A DNA stretch of 47,429 bases from a virus. Below, piece after piece: positions 13,869 to 21,907 of the stretch (position 1 is the stretch's first letter; every line of letters begins with the position of its first letter). The translations under genes and the position numbers were made by a program. The notes beneath the pieces were generated by a model. It did not search any database. It was not told the origin of the DNA and saw only the letters and a program-made list of their open reading frames with translations. Location: positions 1 through 47,429 of IMG/VR virus record IMGVR_UViG_3300008735_001623; one strand, 5' to 3'.

Positions 13869-15503
13869 GTGAGCTTTGAGTATAACCAACAATTTCCACA
13901 TAAATCTATTCGTGAACAACAATCGAAAGCTATCGACTTTGCATTGAACGCTTCCCTGAACGAAGGTAAGAGATTTATCATCATCGAAGCCGGTACAGGC
14001 GTTGGTAAGAGTGCAATCGGTCTGACAGTTGCACGATACCTTAGCAAAAATATATCGAATACAGCAGGATTATTTGAACCAGGGTCTTATTTTTTGACAA
14101 CTCAGAAAATTTTGCAAGAACAATATGTCAAAGATTTTGGTGGATTTTCAGGACCAATGAAGTCTATTAAGTCAGCCACAAATTACACATGTAGTTTTAA
14201 CAAAAAGACAACATGTGCCGAAAGTCTTAGGGCTTTACGCACAACGGAAAAGGGCAGCCGGTTTTGGAAAGCATGCACTTTCAACTGTGTATACAGGACA
14301 GCTAAGGATGGTTTTCTAAAGTCTCCGGAAGGGGTCACCAACTTTCCTTACTTTCTTGCCGAAACACAATACGCTGGAAAGCTTACCCCACGTCAAGTAT
14401 TAGTAATCGATGAAGCCCATAATGTTGATAACGAACTTAGCAAATTTGTCGAAGTCACGATTTCAAATCGGTTTTGCAAAAGCTTTCTAAATTTTGAAAT
14501 TCCAAAAGGGCTTACTACTGCTAAGTACGTTACATGGATTAAGGAGACCTACGTCCCCACCATATCAGGTAAGCTTAAGCATCTCGAGCAAATGCTAGAA
14601 AAATATGTCGGTCTGAAAGAGAAGATTAAGTCTGGTGAGTTCGCTTCTCTTGCAAAGAAATTTGAGATTATGGATAAACATGTTTGTAAGGTTCGTCGAT
14701 TTTTAGGATTGTATAATTCAGAAAATTGGGTTATGAATGAAATTGCCGCTGATGGACGCTCAGGTAGGAAAATAGAATTTAAACCAATTGATGTTGCGCC
14801 CTTCGCGGAGGAGCACCTGTATAATTTCGGAGAGATCGTAATCCTGATGTCTGCTACAATCTTAGATAAAGATGCTTTCACAGAAAGTGTGGGTATACCC
14901 AAAGATAAAGCAGCTTTCATTAGTCTGCCGAGTCCGTTTCCTGTAGAAAACCGGCCGGTTGTTTTTAGCGGTATGGGAAAGATGAGCTCGAAATCGATCG
15001 ATGAAACGCTCCCGCGCATGGCTGATGCAGTAAAAGAAATTTTGAAACAACATAAAAATGAAAAAGGGATTATTCATTGCCATTCGTATAAGGTCGCAAA
15101 TTATATCAAACGAAATGTTCGCAACTCTCGGCTACTGATTCATAATTCTGTTAATAGAGAAGCTGTATTAGAAAAGCACCTAAGAGGTAAAAAGCCCACT
15201 GTACTGATTTCTCCATCAATGACAGAGGGTGTTGATCTAAAGGGAGATTTAAGCCGGTTTCAAATTATCTGCAAGGTTCCCTATCCATATTTAGGAGATA
15301 AGCTTGTAAGAAAAAAGATGAATAAATGGAAGTGGTGGTATCCCCTTCAGACAGCAAAAACGATAGTTCAAGCGACCGGACGATCTGTCCGATCTAAAGA
15401 TGACACAGCAGTAACCTACATCTTAGATTCCGATTTTGAGATGTTTTATAACCGTAACCGTGAAATGTTTCCAGAAGGATTCAAAGAGAGTCTACACAAA
15501 TGA
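13869..15503 (+). CDS. DinG/XPD-like Fe-S DNA helicase (544 aa)
   Basis: Uses GTG 13869 with AAAGGAG upstream. Superfamily 2 motifs are present in order: Walker A AGTGVGKS (41-48), DEAH in VLVIDEAHN (181-184), SAT in LMSATIL, and motif VI QATGRSVRS. Four cysteines at about 108, 116, 136 and 140 between motifs I and II match the Fe-S cluster of XPD/DinG, which couples to DNA unwinding. The family unwinds 5'-3' on forks, R-loops and D-loops, so a replication or recombination role is likely. The 3' end overlaps the next ATG. Confidence 0.85.
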   Translation: MSFEYNQQFPHKSIREQQSKAIDFALNASLNEGKRFIIIEAGTGVGKSAIGLTVARYLSKNISNTAGLFEPGSYFLTTQKILQEQYVKDFGGFSGPMKSIKSATNYTCSFNKKTTCAESLRALRTTEKGSRFWKACTFNCVYRTAKDGFLKSPEGVTNFPYFLAETQYAGKLTPRQVLVIDEAHNVDNELSKFVEVTISNRFCKSFLNFEIPKGLTTAKYVTWIKETYVPTISGKLKHLEQMLEKYVGLKEKIKSGEFASLAKKFEIMDKHVCKVRRFLGLYNSENWVMNEIAADGRSGRKIEFKPIDVAPFAEEHLYNFGEIVILMSATILDKDAFTESVGIPKDKAAFISLPSPFPVENRPVVFSGMGKMSSKSIDETLPRMADAVKEILKQHKNEKGIIHCHSYKVANYIKRNVRNSRLLIHNSVNREAVLEKHLRGKKPTVLISPSMTEGVDLKGDLSRFQIICKVPYPYLGDKLVRKKMNKWKWWYPLQTAKTIVQATGRSVRSKDDTAVTYILDSDFEMFYNRNREMFPEGFKESLHK

Positions 15504-16006
15504 AAGTATACAATTCTGTTAAAGAATTTAGAGAGTATGTTGATAGAGACGGAGTCTGGGGTGGGGAGGGTATTAACGTCTACATGACATCCGGAGGATT
15601 TGATCCTCTCCATGTCGGTCACTTGAGGTGCATTCTTGAAACCGTAGATATGGCAGAGCAAGATGGCGGATATGTAGCTGTCATTGTTAACGGTGACGGA
15701 TTCCTGGAGCGAAAAAAGGGAAGAGCCTTTATGCCCGCTGCTGAGAGGGCAGAAATTATCGCAGGAATTCGAGGAGTAGATGCCGTGATTATTTGGGATG
15801 ATGGAGGTCAGACAGTCATTGGTGCAATAGCTGATCTTAAACCCGATTTCTTTACAAAGGGCGGTGACAGGGCTGCACCTGAAGATATTCCAGAATGGGA
15901 TATATGCAATGAAGTCGAGTGTAAAGTGATATTCAATGTCGGTGGGGGTAAAGTACAGAGCTCTTCCTGGCTGCTAGAGGAGGTAGAAAAAAATGCGGAC
16001 GATTGA
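15500..16006 (+). CDS. HldE-like nucleotidyltransferase (cytidylyltransferase fold)
   Basis: TSGGFDPLHVGHLR (about residues 30-43) holds the HxGH nucleotide-binding motif (His38, His41). FFTKGGDR and GGGKVQSSSWLL correspond to the KGGDY and SSSxL elements of the HldE/RfaE C-terminal domain, which couples heptose-1-phosphate to ATP. The residue order fits a sugar-phosphate adenylyl- or cytidylyltransferase. The substrate cannot be fixed from sequence, but the phosphoheptose isomerase at 42693 supports heptose. Start ATG 15500 overlaps the DinG stop. Confidence 0.75.
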   Translation: MKVYNSVKEFREYVDRDGVWGGEGINVYMTSGGFDPLHVGHLRCILETVDMAEQDGGYVAVIVNGDGFLERKKGRAFMPAAERAEIIAGIRGVDAVIIWDDGGQTVIGAIADLKPDFFTKGGDRAAPEDIPEWDICNEVECKVIFNVGGGKVQSSSWLLEEVEKNADD

Positions 16007-16331
16007 AAAACCGTGGGGATTTGAGATAATATGGGCGGAAACAGAACACTACGTTGGAAAACTTCTTCATATTAACGCCGGCCATAAGTTGTCTAAGCAA
16101 TACCACGAAGTCAAAGAAGAGACGATATATGTTCTGAATGGGACGTTATACAATTACGAAGCAGATGGGAGGATTACGAAGGTAGCACCCGGAAATGCGC
16201 TACATATTCATGTTGGACAGATCCATAGATTTGGAGCAAACGAATCTTCTGTAGAGTTAATCGAAGTGAGTACGAATTATTTAGATGATGTAGTCCGTTT
16301 GGAGGATGATTATGGGAGAAAAGAATCCTAA
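15993..16331 (+). CDS. Cupin, mannose-6-phosphate isomerase type II-like
   Basis: A 112-residue single cupin. EKPWGFEIIW and HYVGKLLHINAGHKLSKQYH supply the metal-binding His pair; EETIYVLNGTLYNYE and IHVGQIHRFGA complete the barrel. The end, DDVVRLEDDYGR, is characteristic of the PMI domain of bifunctional GDP-mannose pyrophosphorylase/PMI enzymes. The likely role is fructose-6-phosphate to mannose-6-phosphate conversion or a related sugar isomerisation. GGAGG at 15979-15983 precedes ATG 15993. Confidence 0.75.
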   Translation: MRTIEKPWGFEIIWAETEHYVGKLLHINAGHKLSKQYHEVKEETIYVLNGTLYNYEADGRITKVAPGNALHIHVGQIHRFGANESSVELIEVSTNYLDDVVRLEDDYGRKES

Positions 16332-16737
16332 GCAGGGAGCCGGCTTTATTATTTTTAGCGAAAATGATAGAACCAAAATGTTAGTTTTAGTCAGGAATGA
16401 CGGCGTATATGACATTCCCAAAGGTGTAAAAAATAAGGGTGAATCCGATCTCTCTGCTGCTAAAAGAGAGTGCTTCGAGGAATGTTCAATAGTAATCGAG
16501 GGTAATGAATTATTACCTTGCGCACCTCTACGCTCTGGTGCCCTCGTTACGTTCAGCGCACAAACATCTAAAACGCCAGAAATCGTTCCGAACGAAGAAA
16601 CAGGGATATGGGAACACGTAGGTTACAAGTGGGTATCTGAAGAAGAGGCATTGACGAAATGTATATCTTATCTTAGACCCTTAATATCAAATACATTCCG
16701 CCAAGTACAAATGTTATCAACGTTAGAGGCCGAATAA
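16312..16737 (+). CDS. Nudix hydrolase (141 aa)
   Basis: The Nudix box is intact: G-(x5)-E-(x7)-R-E-x-x-E-E, seen in GVKNKGESDLSAAKRE and CFEECSI (about residues 38-60). Start ATG 16312 sits six bases after GGAGG, whereas ATG 16306 abuts the ribosome site, so 16312 is preferred. Family members cleave nucleoside diphosphates linked to another moiety. The location after sugar-nucleotide genes suggests a nucleotide-sugar or dinucleotide substrate, but this is inferred. It overlaps the cupin gene. Confidence 0.8.
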   Translation: MGEKNPKQGAGFIIFSENDRTKMLVLVRNDGVYDIPKGVKNKGESDLSAAKRECFEECSIVIEGNELLPCAPLRSGALVTFSAQTSKTPEIVPNEETGIWEHVGYKWVSEEEALTKCISYLRPLISNTFRQVQMLSTLEAE

Positions 16738-16758
16738 TACTTAAAGTAAGAGGGACCC

Positions 16759-17919
16759 ATGTCAATATTCAAAAGACATAAGACGATAGCAGATCGATCG
16801 GCTAATGATCGATCGAGGCATCGCAAGAAAATTGAGAAAGCTATCAAAGAGGGGATCCATAATATCGTTGCAGAAGAGTCCATTATCGGAAAAGGTGGAA
16901 AGAAGAAATTTCGAATTCCTGTTAGGGGGATTAAAGAATATCGCTTTGTATATGGAGACAATGGGTCTAAAAGAGTGGGGTCAGCCCAAGGAAAAGATGT
17001 CCAGCGTGGACAAGTTATTGGTGAGAAAGAGCGCCGGCGTGATCAAGCTGGTGGAAAGCCAGGACAAGAAAAGGGCGAAGAATTTTATGAAGTAGAACTA
17101 ACTCTAGAGCAACTGTCTGAATACCTCTTCAAGGATTTAGAGCTTCCAAATTTTGAAAAGAAAAGAAATGCAAAAGTTGTTTCGAAAAAAATAAAGAGAA
17201 AAGGCTACAGAACAAAGGGTATCCGACCAAGGCTTGATAAGAAAAAGACAGTCATGCAGAAGATCAAGCGAAGAAAGAAGGCCGAGTACTCGGGCACTAG
17301 AGGAGAAGATGAAGACTTTTCATTTCATGACAGAGATCTACGATATCGTCATTATAAGGTTTCAAAAAAGCTGTCCTCAAATGCTGCGATTTTCTTTTTG
17401 ATGGATATCTCTGGATCAATGACAAAAGAAAAGAAGTTTCTTGCAAGGAGTTTTTTCTTTTTGCTTTATCACTTTATTCGCTCTAAATATGACAAGGTGG
17501 AACTAGTATTTATATCACATGATGTAGAAGCGTATGAAGTGACAGAAGAACAATTCTTCGGACGTGGTTCATCAGGTGGAACTCTAGTTTCTTCTGCTGT
17601 TAAAATGACAGATGACATTATTGATATTCGATATCATCCGTCTAACTGGAATACATATGTTTTTCAATGTTCTGATGGTGACAACTGGCCAGGTGACAAT
17701 GATGCTGTACGAGGTTTGCTTTCTACGCTAATGCCGAAAGTACAATTCTTTGGGTACTGTGAAATATCTCCTAACAGTGAACGTCTAAAGTGGATAAATG
17801 ACACATCGCTTGGGAAGCTTTACGAGACAATGACGAGTGATAAATTTAAATCTGTAGGGATATATTCAAAAAATGATATCTGGGTGGCGTTTAATAATTT
17901 TTTTAAGGGAGAATATTAG
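16759..17919 (+). CDS. YeaH/DUF444-family vWA protein
   Basis: At 386 residues it is slightly shorter than E. coli YeaH (about 427). The N-terminal half is basic and Lys/Arg-rich, as in the family. The vWA core starts near residue 210 with FFLMDISGSMTKEKKF, giving the DxSxS metal site. SHDVEAYEVTEEQFFGRGSS, GGTLVSSAVKM and QCSDGDNWPGDN follow, as in YeaH. In bacteria YeaH acts with the kinase PrkA/YeaG in starvation and stationary-phase adaptation. Here it is the first gene of YeaH-SpoVR-PrkA, with no gap to the next gene. Confidence 0.9.
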   Translation: MSIFKRHKTIADRSANDRSRHRKKIEKAIKEGIHNIVAEESIIGKGGKKKFRIPVRGIKEYRFVYGDNGSKRVGSAQGKDVQRGQVIGEKERRRDQAGGKPGQEKGEEFYEVELTLEQLSEYLFKDLELPNFEKKRNAKVVSKKIKRKGYRTKGIRPRLDKKKTVMQKIKRRKKAEYSGTRGEDEDFSFHDRDLRYRHYKVSKKLSSNAAIFFLMDISGSMTKEKKFLARSFFFLLYHFIRSKYDKVELVFISHDVEAYEVTEEQFFGRGSSGGTLVSSAVKMTDDIIDIRYHPSNWNTYVFQCSDGDNWPGDNDAVRGLLSTLMPKVQFFGYCEISPNSERLKWINDTSLGKLYETMTSDKFKSVGIYSKNDIWVAFNNFFKGEY

Positions 17920-19224
17920 ATGTCTTTATTAAAAGAATTAGAGAAGTGGGACGAGACCTTAGAGAAGATGGCTCTTGATCATGGCTTGGATTGGTTTCCT
18001 ATCCTGTATGAGACATGTGATTATTATGAAATGATTGGTACAATGGCATATCATGGAATGCCCTCTCATTACGGACATTGGAGCTACGGCAAAAGCTTTG
18101 AACGGACGCATGCCATGTATAATGCCGGCCTAGAAGGCTTACCTTATGAATTGATCATCAATAGTGATCCATCTTTAGCTTATTTGATGGAAGAAAATCC
18201 ACTCTATCTTCAAATCTTAATAATGGCTCACTGTATCGGACATTCAGACTTTTTCAAGAATAACGCAACGTTCAAAAAAACCAGGCCAGACCAAGTTATC
18301 TTAAGAATGCGCAATGCAAAAAGATACATCGATCAGCTCGTAGAAGATCCAAGCGTTGGTGTAGAGCGAGTTGAAGAAGTTTTGGATGCGGTTCATGCGT
18401 TATCTTTGCACGTGCCCAGAAGGCACAAGAAATATGTTTCTCAAAAAGAGCAACGCAAAGAGCTTATTCAAGAAATTAAGGGTGGATTTTTCAAAGATGA
18501 AAAAACATCTCCGAACCCCGACAGATATCCCATAAGTAGAGAAGAAAATCTTATCGCATTTATTGCAGAAATGGCGCAAGGATTAGAAGAGTGGGAAAGA
18601 GAATTAATGTTGATTGCTTTGGATGATGCTCAATATTTCATGCCACAGATTAGAACGAAGATAATGAACGAAGGATGGGCGTCATACTGGCACTACAGAT
18701 TGATGCATGAATTAGAATTAGATTCAGGCATGCACTTGCCATTCCTAAAAATGCATAATGAAGTTGTTCGTCCCCACCTTGGTTCGATCAATCCTTATCA
18801 TTTAGGGTTTCATATGTTTCAGAAAATTGAAGAGAGGTTTGGACTTGAGGAATGCTTTATCGCAAGAGAGTCATTAAATGATGAATCATTTTTAAGACAA
18901 TACCTCACCGAAAAGGATTGCGAAGAATTGAACCTATTTAGTTTCTCTTTACACAAGAATGAGTACATGATAGATGATGTGTCAGATACACAAGGATGGA
19001 AAAACGTGAAAGAAGACCTAATCAAACAAGTTGGCGGGAATAATATACCCGTAATAACAGTGGCTGGTATTGAAGAAGGAAATATTTTGTGTCTACAGCA
19101 TGAACACGATGGTAGGGATTTAGACTTAGATTACGGAGATGCAGTGGTCCGACATATTACTCGTTTGTGGGGTGATATTGTTAAATTGGATACGATAATC
19201 GAAGATGAACCCTTCGAGATTTAG
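17920..19224 (+). CDS. spoVR: SpoVR/YcgB-family protein
   Basis: At 434 residues it is close to the family length (about 470-510). It contains the family hallmarks GLDWFPILYETCDYYEMIG, MPSHYGHWSYGK, and HCIGHSDFFKNN near residues 108-119, plus MNEGWASYWHYRLMHEL near 250. SpoVR affects Bacillus spore cortex formation, and YcgB is a stress- and stationary-phase protein in E. coli; the biochemical activity is unknown. It begins immediately after the YeaH stop, so they are surely co-expressed. Confidence 0.9.
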   Translation: MSLLKELEKWDETLEKMALDHGLDWFPILYETCDYYEMIGTMAYHGMPSHYGHWSYGKSFERTHAMYNAGLEGLPYELIINSDPSLAYLMEENPLYLQILIMAHCIGHSDFFKNNATFKKTRPDQVILRMRNAKRYIDQLVEDPSVGVERVEEVLDAVHALSLHVPRRHKKYVSQKEQRKELIQEIKGGFFKDEKTSPNPDRYPISREENLIAFIAEMAQGLEEWERELMLIALDDAQYFMPQIRTKIMNEGWASYWHYRLMHELELDSGMHLPFLKMHNEVVRPHLGSINPYHLGFHMFQKIEERFGLEECFIARESLNDESFLRQYLTEKDCEELNLFSFSLHKNEYMIDDVSDTQGWKNVKEDLIKQVGGNNIPVITVAGIEEGNILCLQHEHDGRDLDLDYGDAVVRHITRLWGDIVKLDTIIEDEPFEI

Positions 19225-19238
19225 TTCGGGAGAAGCTT

Positions 19239-21167
19239 ATGTCAAAAAACAAATATCTAGATATTATTAAGGCTCAACGGGCTTCTAATAAGAAAGAAAA
19301 ATTTAGAGGGACTTTTCTCGAGTACCTTTCTCTTATAGAGAAGGATCCCTCCATAACTGATCATGCACATAAAAGGCTTTATGATACAATCACTGAGCAC
19401 GGTGTGAGTAGGCTTGATGACACTGACCCTAGAAAACACAAGCTATTTGATGGAGAGAACATAAAGACTTATGAGTATTTTCAAAGTCAATTTTATGGGA
19501 TGGAAAAAGTAATAGCTAAAATAATGAGGTATCTTCGCTCGGCTGGACTTAAGGGTGAAGAGAGTCGTCAGGTATTACTTTTGATGGGCCCGGTTGGCGC
19601 TGGAAAATCTGCTCTCACAGAGCATATAAAGAGCTGTCTGGATGGCCATACATACTACCACTTAGAAAGTGATCCTCAGTGCGGTGAGCCGCTTCAATTA
19701 ATTCCGCGGTCTTTGAGACCAAAGATGAAAGAGATGTTAGGCGTGCATATTGAAGGAGACATATCTCCCGTTGCAAGACACCTCTTGTTTGAAGAATACG
19801 GTGGGGAATATGAAAAGTTTATTGTAAAAGAAACTACATTTTCCCAGCGAGCAAGAAGGGGTGTTGCATCAGTACCACCAATGGATGCAAATAGCCAAGA
19901 CGTTTCTGTCCTTATCGGTTCAGAAGACATTTCCAAGTTAGACAAATATTCTGAAGATGATCCCAGAGCGCTTAGTCTTAATGGAGCATTCAACGTGGGT
20001 AATCGTGGGATTGTAGAGCTTGTGGAGGTCTTTAAGAATGAAATTGAGTTTCTCCACACAATCATCACCGCGACACAGGAGAAGAGAGTTCCGTCCCCCG
20101 GAAAGCATGATATGATCCATTTCGATGGTGTGATCTTAGCGCACTGTAATGAGGCGGAATGGAATCGGTTCCAGAGTGAGCACACTAACGAAGCTATTTT
20201 AGATAGGATTGTTAAGATCGATGTACCGTATGTTCTGGAACTAGAACAGGAAATTCGGATTTACGAAAAAATTCTTGGTCAAGCCAATTTTGATATTCAT
20301 ATCGCTCCCCATACTCTACGCGTTGCGTCGATGTTTTCGATTCTCAGTCGATTGCATGAAAGTCAAAAATGTGATCTCTTAACAAAGCTAAAAATCTATA
20401 ATGGCGAAGAAGTTGTAGAAAAGGGTCGAGTCAAGAAAATAGACATTACTGACTTGAAAGACGAATCAGACAGAGAGGGAATGACTGGAATTTCTACAAG
20501 ATTCATAATGAAAGCAATTGATAACGCATTAAGTGATTCTGATCGTGATTTTATCACCCCTGTTTCCATGCTAGACTCCTTGATGAAGCAAGTGAAAGAA
20601 CAACTGATAAACAAAGATTTCGCAGAGCGTTGTCTTGAATTGATTCGAAATACGGTCAGGAATGAATATCTTAGATTGCTTGAAAATGAAATCGCAAAAG
20701 CATTTATTACTGCGTATGAAGAACAAGCACAATCCATTTTTGAAAACTATCTTGATAATGCCGAAGCCTTTACAACAAAGTGTAAACTAAAAGATCGAGT
20801 AACAAAAGAAGATATGCATCCTGATGAAGACTTTATGAGATCTATCGAAGGTGCTATTGGAGTGAGCTCATCGGGCAAAGAGGGGTTCCGAGCAGATGTG
20901 ACTGCTTACATGTTCGCTAAAATGAGAAGGGGCGAAGTTGTTGATTATACATCTTATGAGCCGCTTAAGGAAGCGATCGAAACATACCTAATCAGCTCAG
21001 TAAAAGATCTGGCTAGAATCGTTACAAAGTCTAAGACTAGAGATGATGAACAGAAGCATAAATACTCAAGCATGGTGCAAACCTTGATAGACGAATATGG
21101 TTACACAGCTGAATCAGCAGAAGAAGTCTTGGTGTACGCTAGTAACAATCTCTGGAGAGATAGCTGA
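19239..21167 (+). CDS. prkA: PrkA/YeaG-family serine protein kinase (AAA+)
   Basis: At 642 residues it is essentially full length (E. coli YeaG is about 644). Walker A is GPVGAGKSALTEH (about residues 117-129). Regions recognisable in the family include QFYGMEKVIAKIMRYLRSA before it, and FDGVILAHCNEAEWNRF followed by ILDRIVKIDVPYVL. The C-terminal third resembles the region related to kinases. PrkA is an AAA+ protein reported to have Ser/Thr kinase or protease activity and, in enterics, to act in nitrogen starvation with YeaH. Start ATG 19239 follows GGGAG and lies 14 bases after SpoVR. Confidence 0.9.
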   Translation: MSKNKYLDIIKAQRASNKKEKFRGTFLEYLSLIEKDPSITDHAHKRLYDTITEHGVSRLDDTDPRKHKLFDGENIKTYEYFQSQFYGMEKVIAKIMRYLRSAGLKGEESRQVLLLMGPVGAGKSALTEHIKSCLDGHTYYHLESDPQCGEPLQLIPRSLRPKMKEMLGVHIEGDISPVARHLLFEEYGGEYEKFIVKETTFSQRARRGVASVPPMDANSQDVSVLIGSEDISKLDKYSEDDPRALSLNGAFNVGNRGIVELVEVFKNEIEFLHTIITATQEKRVPSPGKHDMIHFDGVILAHCNEAEWNRFQSEHTNEAILDRIVKIDVPYVLELEQEIRIYEKILGQANFDIHIAPHTLRVASMFSILSRLHESQKCDLLTKLKIYNGEEVVEKGRVKKIDITDLKDESDREGMTGISTRFIMKAIDNALSDSDRDFITPVSMLDSLMKQVKEQLINKDFAERCLELIRNTVRNEYLRLLENEIAKAFITAYEEQAQSIFENYLDNAEAFTTKCKLKDRVTKEDMHPDEDFMRSIEGAIGVSSSGKEGFRADVTAYMFAKMRRGEVVDYTSYEPLKEAIETYLISSVKDLARIVTKSKTRDDEQKHKYSSMVQTLIDEYGYTAESAEEVLVYASNNLWRDS

Positions 21168-21168
21168 T

Positions 21169-21615
21169 GTGTTTAGATTGCCCCCAGATCAAAAATCTTA
21201 TTTCTATAAAAACATTGAAATAAGAGAATCTTCTGTGCATGGCTTGGGTGTTTTTGCGACACAAGACATTCCAATACACACATGCTTTGAAATTTCACCC
21301 GTTGTTATTTTTGACAGAAGCCTTATGCAGGACTGGCTAGATATGTACGATGAGCGGCATATTCTAAACGAGTACTTGTTCCAATCGTACGACAAACAGC
21401 ATGCAGTCGTGCTTGGTTTTGGAAGCATCTATAACCATTCAGCGTTCCCAAATGCATTTTACAGATGGCGAGAATGTGAAAAATTTCCAGCAATGGAATT
21501 TTGGTCTAAAAGAGCGATCGTAAAAAACGAAGAAATATTCGTGAAATATACACATTATTCTGATACATTACAATTCATGGATGAGAAAGAATCCAAGTAT
21601 CTTGGGCTTGAATAA
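21169..21615 (+). CDS. SET-domain protein (putative lysine methyltransferase, 148 aa)
   Basis: GTG 21169 is used, one base after the PrkA stop, with GGAGAG at 21153-21158; the ATG at 21166 is out of frame. SVHGLGVFATQDIP (about residues 22-35) is the first SET motif (G-x-G-x-F). GFGSIYNHSAFPNAFY supplies the N-H-S knot element, and EEIFVKYTHY the catalytic-Tyr region. Minimal viral SET proteins of similar size occur in chlorella viruses. Substrates here are unknown; adjacency to PrkA and a chaperonin-like gene suggests a host protein target, by inference. Confidence 0.75.
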   Translation: MFRLPPDQKSYFYKNIEIRESSVHGLGVFATQDIPIHTCFEISPVVIFDRSLMQDWLDMYDERHILNEYLFQSYDKQHAVVLGFGSIYNHSAFPNAFYRWRECEKFPAMEFWSKRAIVKNEEIFVKYTHYSDTLQFMDEKESKYLGLE

Positions 21616-21626
21616 AGGGAGTTAAG

Positions 21627-21896
21627 ATGAACATACGTTTTGGTATGTCAGAGATGATGGTTGTTTTTGCAACTGCCCTATTGTGGCATAACGTTGTCGG
21701 GGCTTGTTGCATTTTTGCGCTAGCAGTATTTTCGGCATTTTGTAGATGGGCAGTTGAATTTTCAGAAAAAACCAAAAAAGCAGAAGCGAATCGTAAAGCA
21801 GTACAGACGCTAAATGAACAAGCAGGTGAATTGGGAGAAGCGCTTGGCGCACTTTTCTCTAGTGGTAATCAAAAGAAAAATACAAACTTGCACTGA
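21627..21896 (+). CDS. Small membrane protein with coiled-coil tail (89 aa)
   Basis: Start ATG 21627 has GGGAG upstream. Residues 8-42 are hydrophobic (MMVVFATALLWH then CCIFALAVFSAFCRWAV), giving one or two membrane segments. An Ala/Glu/Lys-rich helix (about residues 45-75) with a hydrophilic end follows. No family is recognised. It lies 11 bases before the chaperonin-like gene. Confidence 0.6.
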   Translation: MNIRFGMSEMMVVFATALLWHNVVGACCIFALAVFSAFCRWAVEFSEKTKKAEANRKAVQTLNEQAGELGEALGALFSSGNQKKNTNLH

Positions 21897-21907
21897 TCGG
21901 ATGTCAT

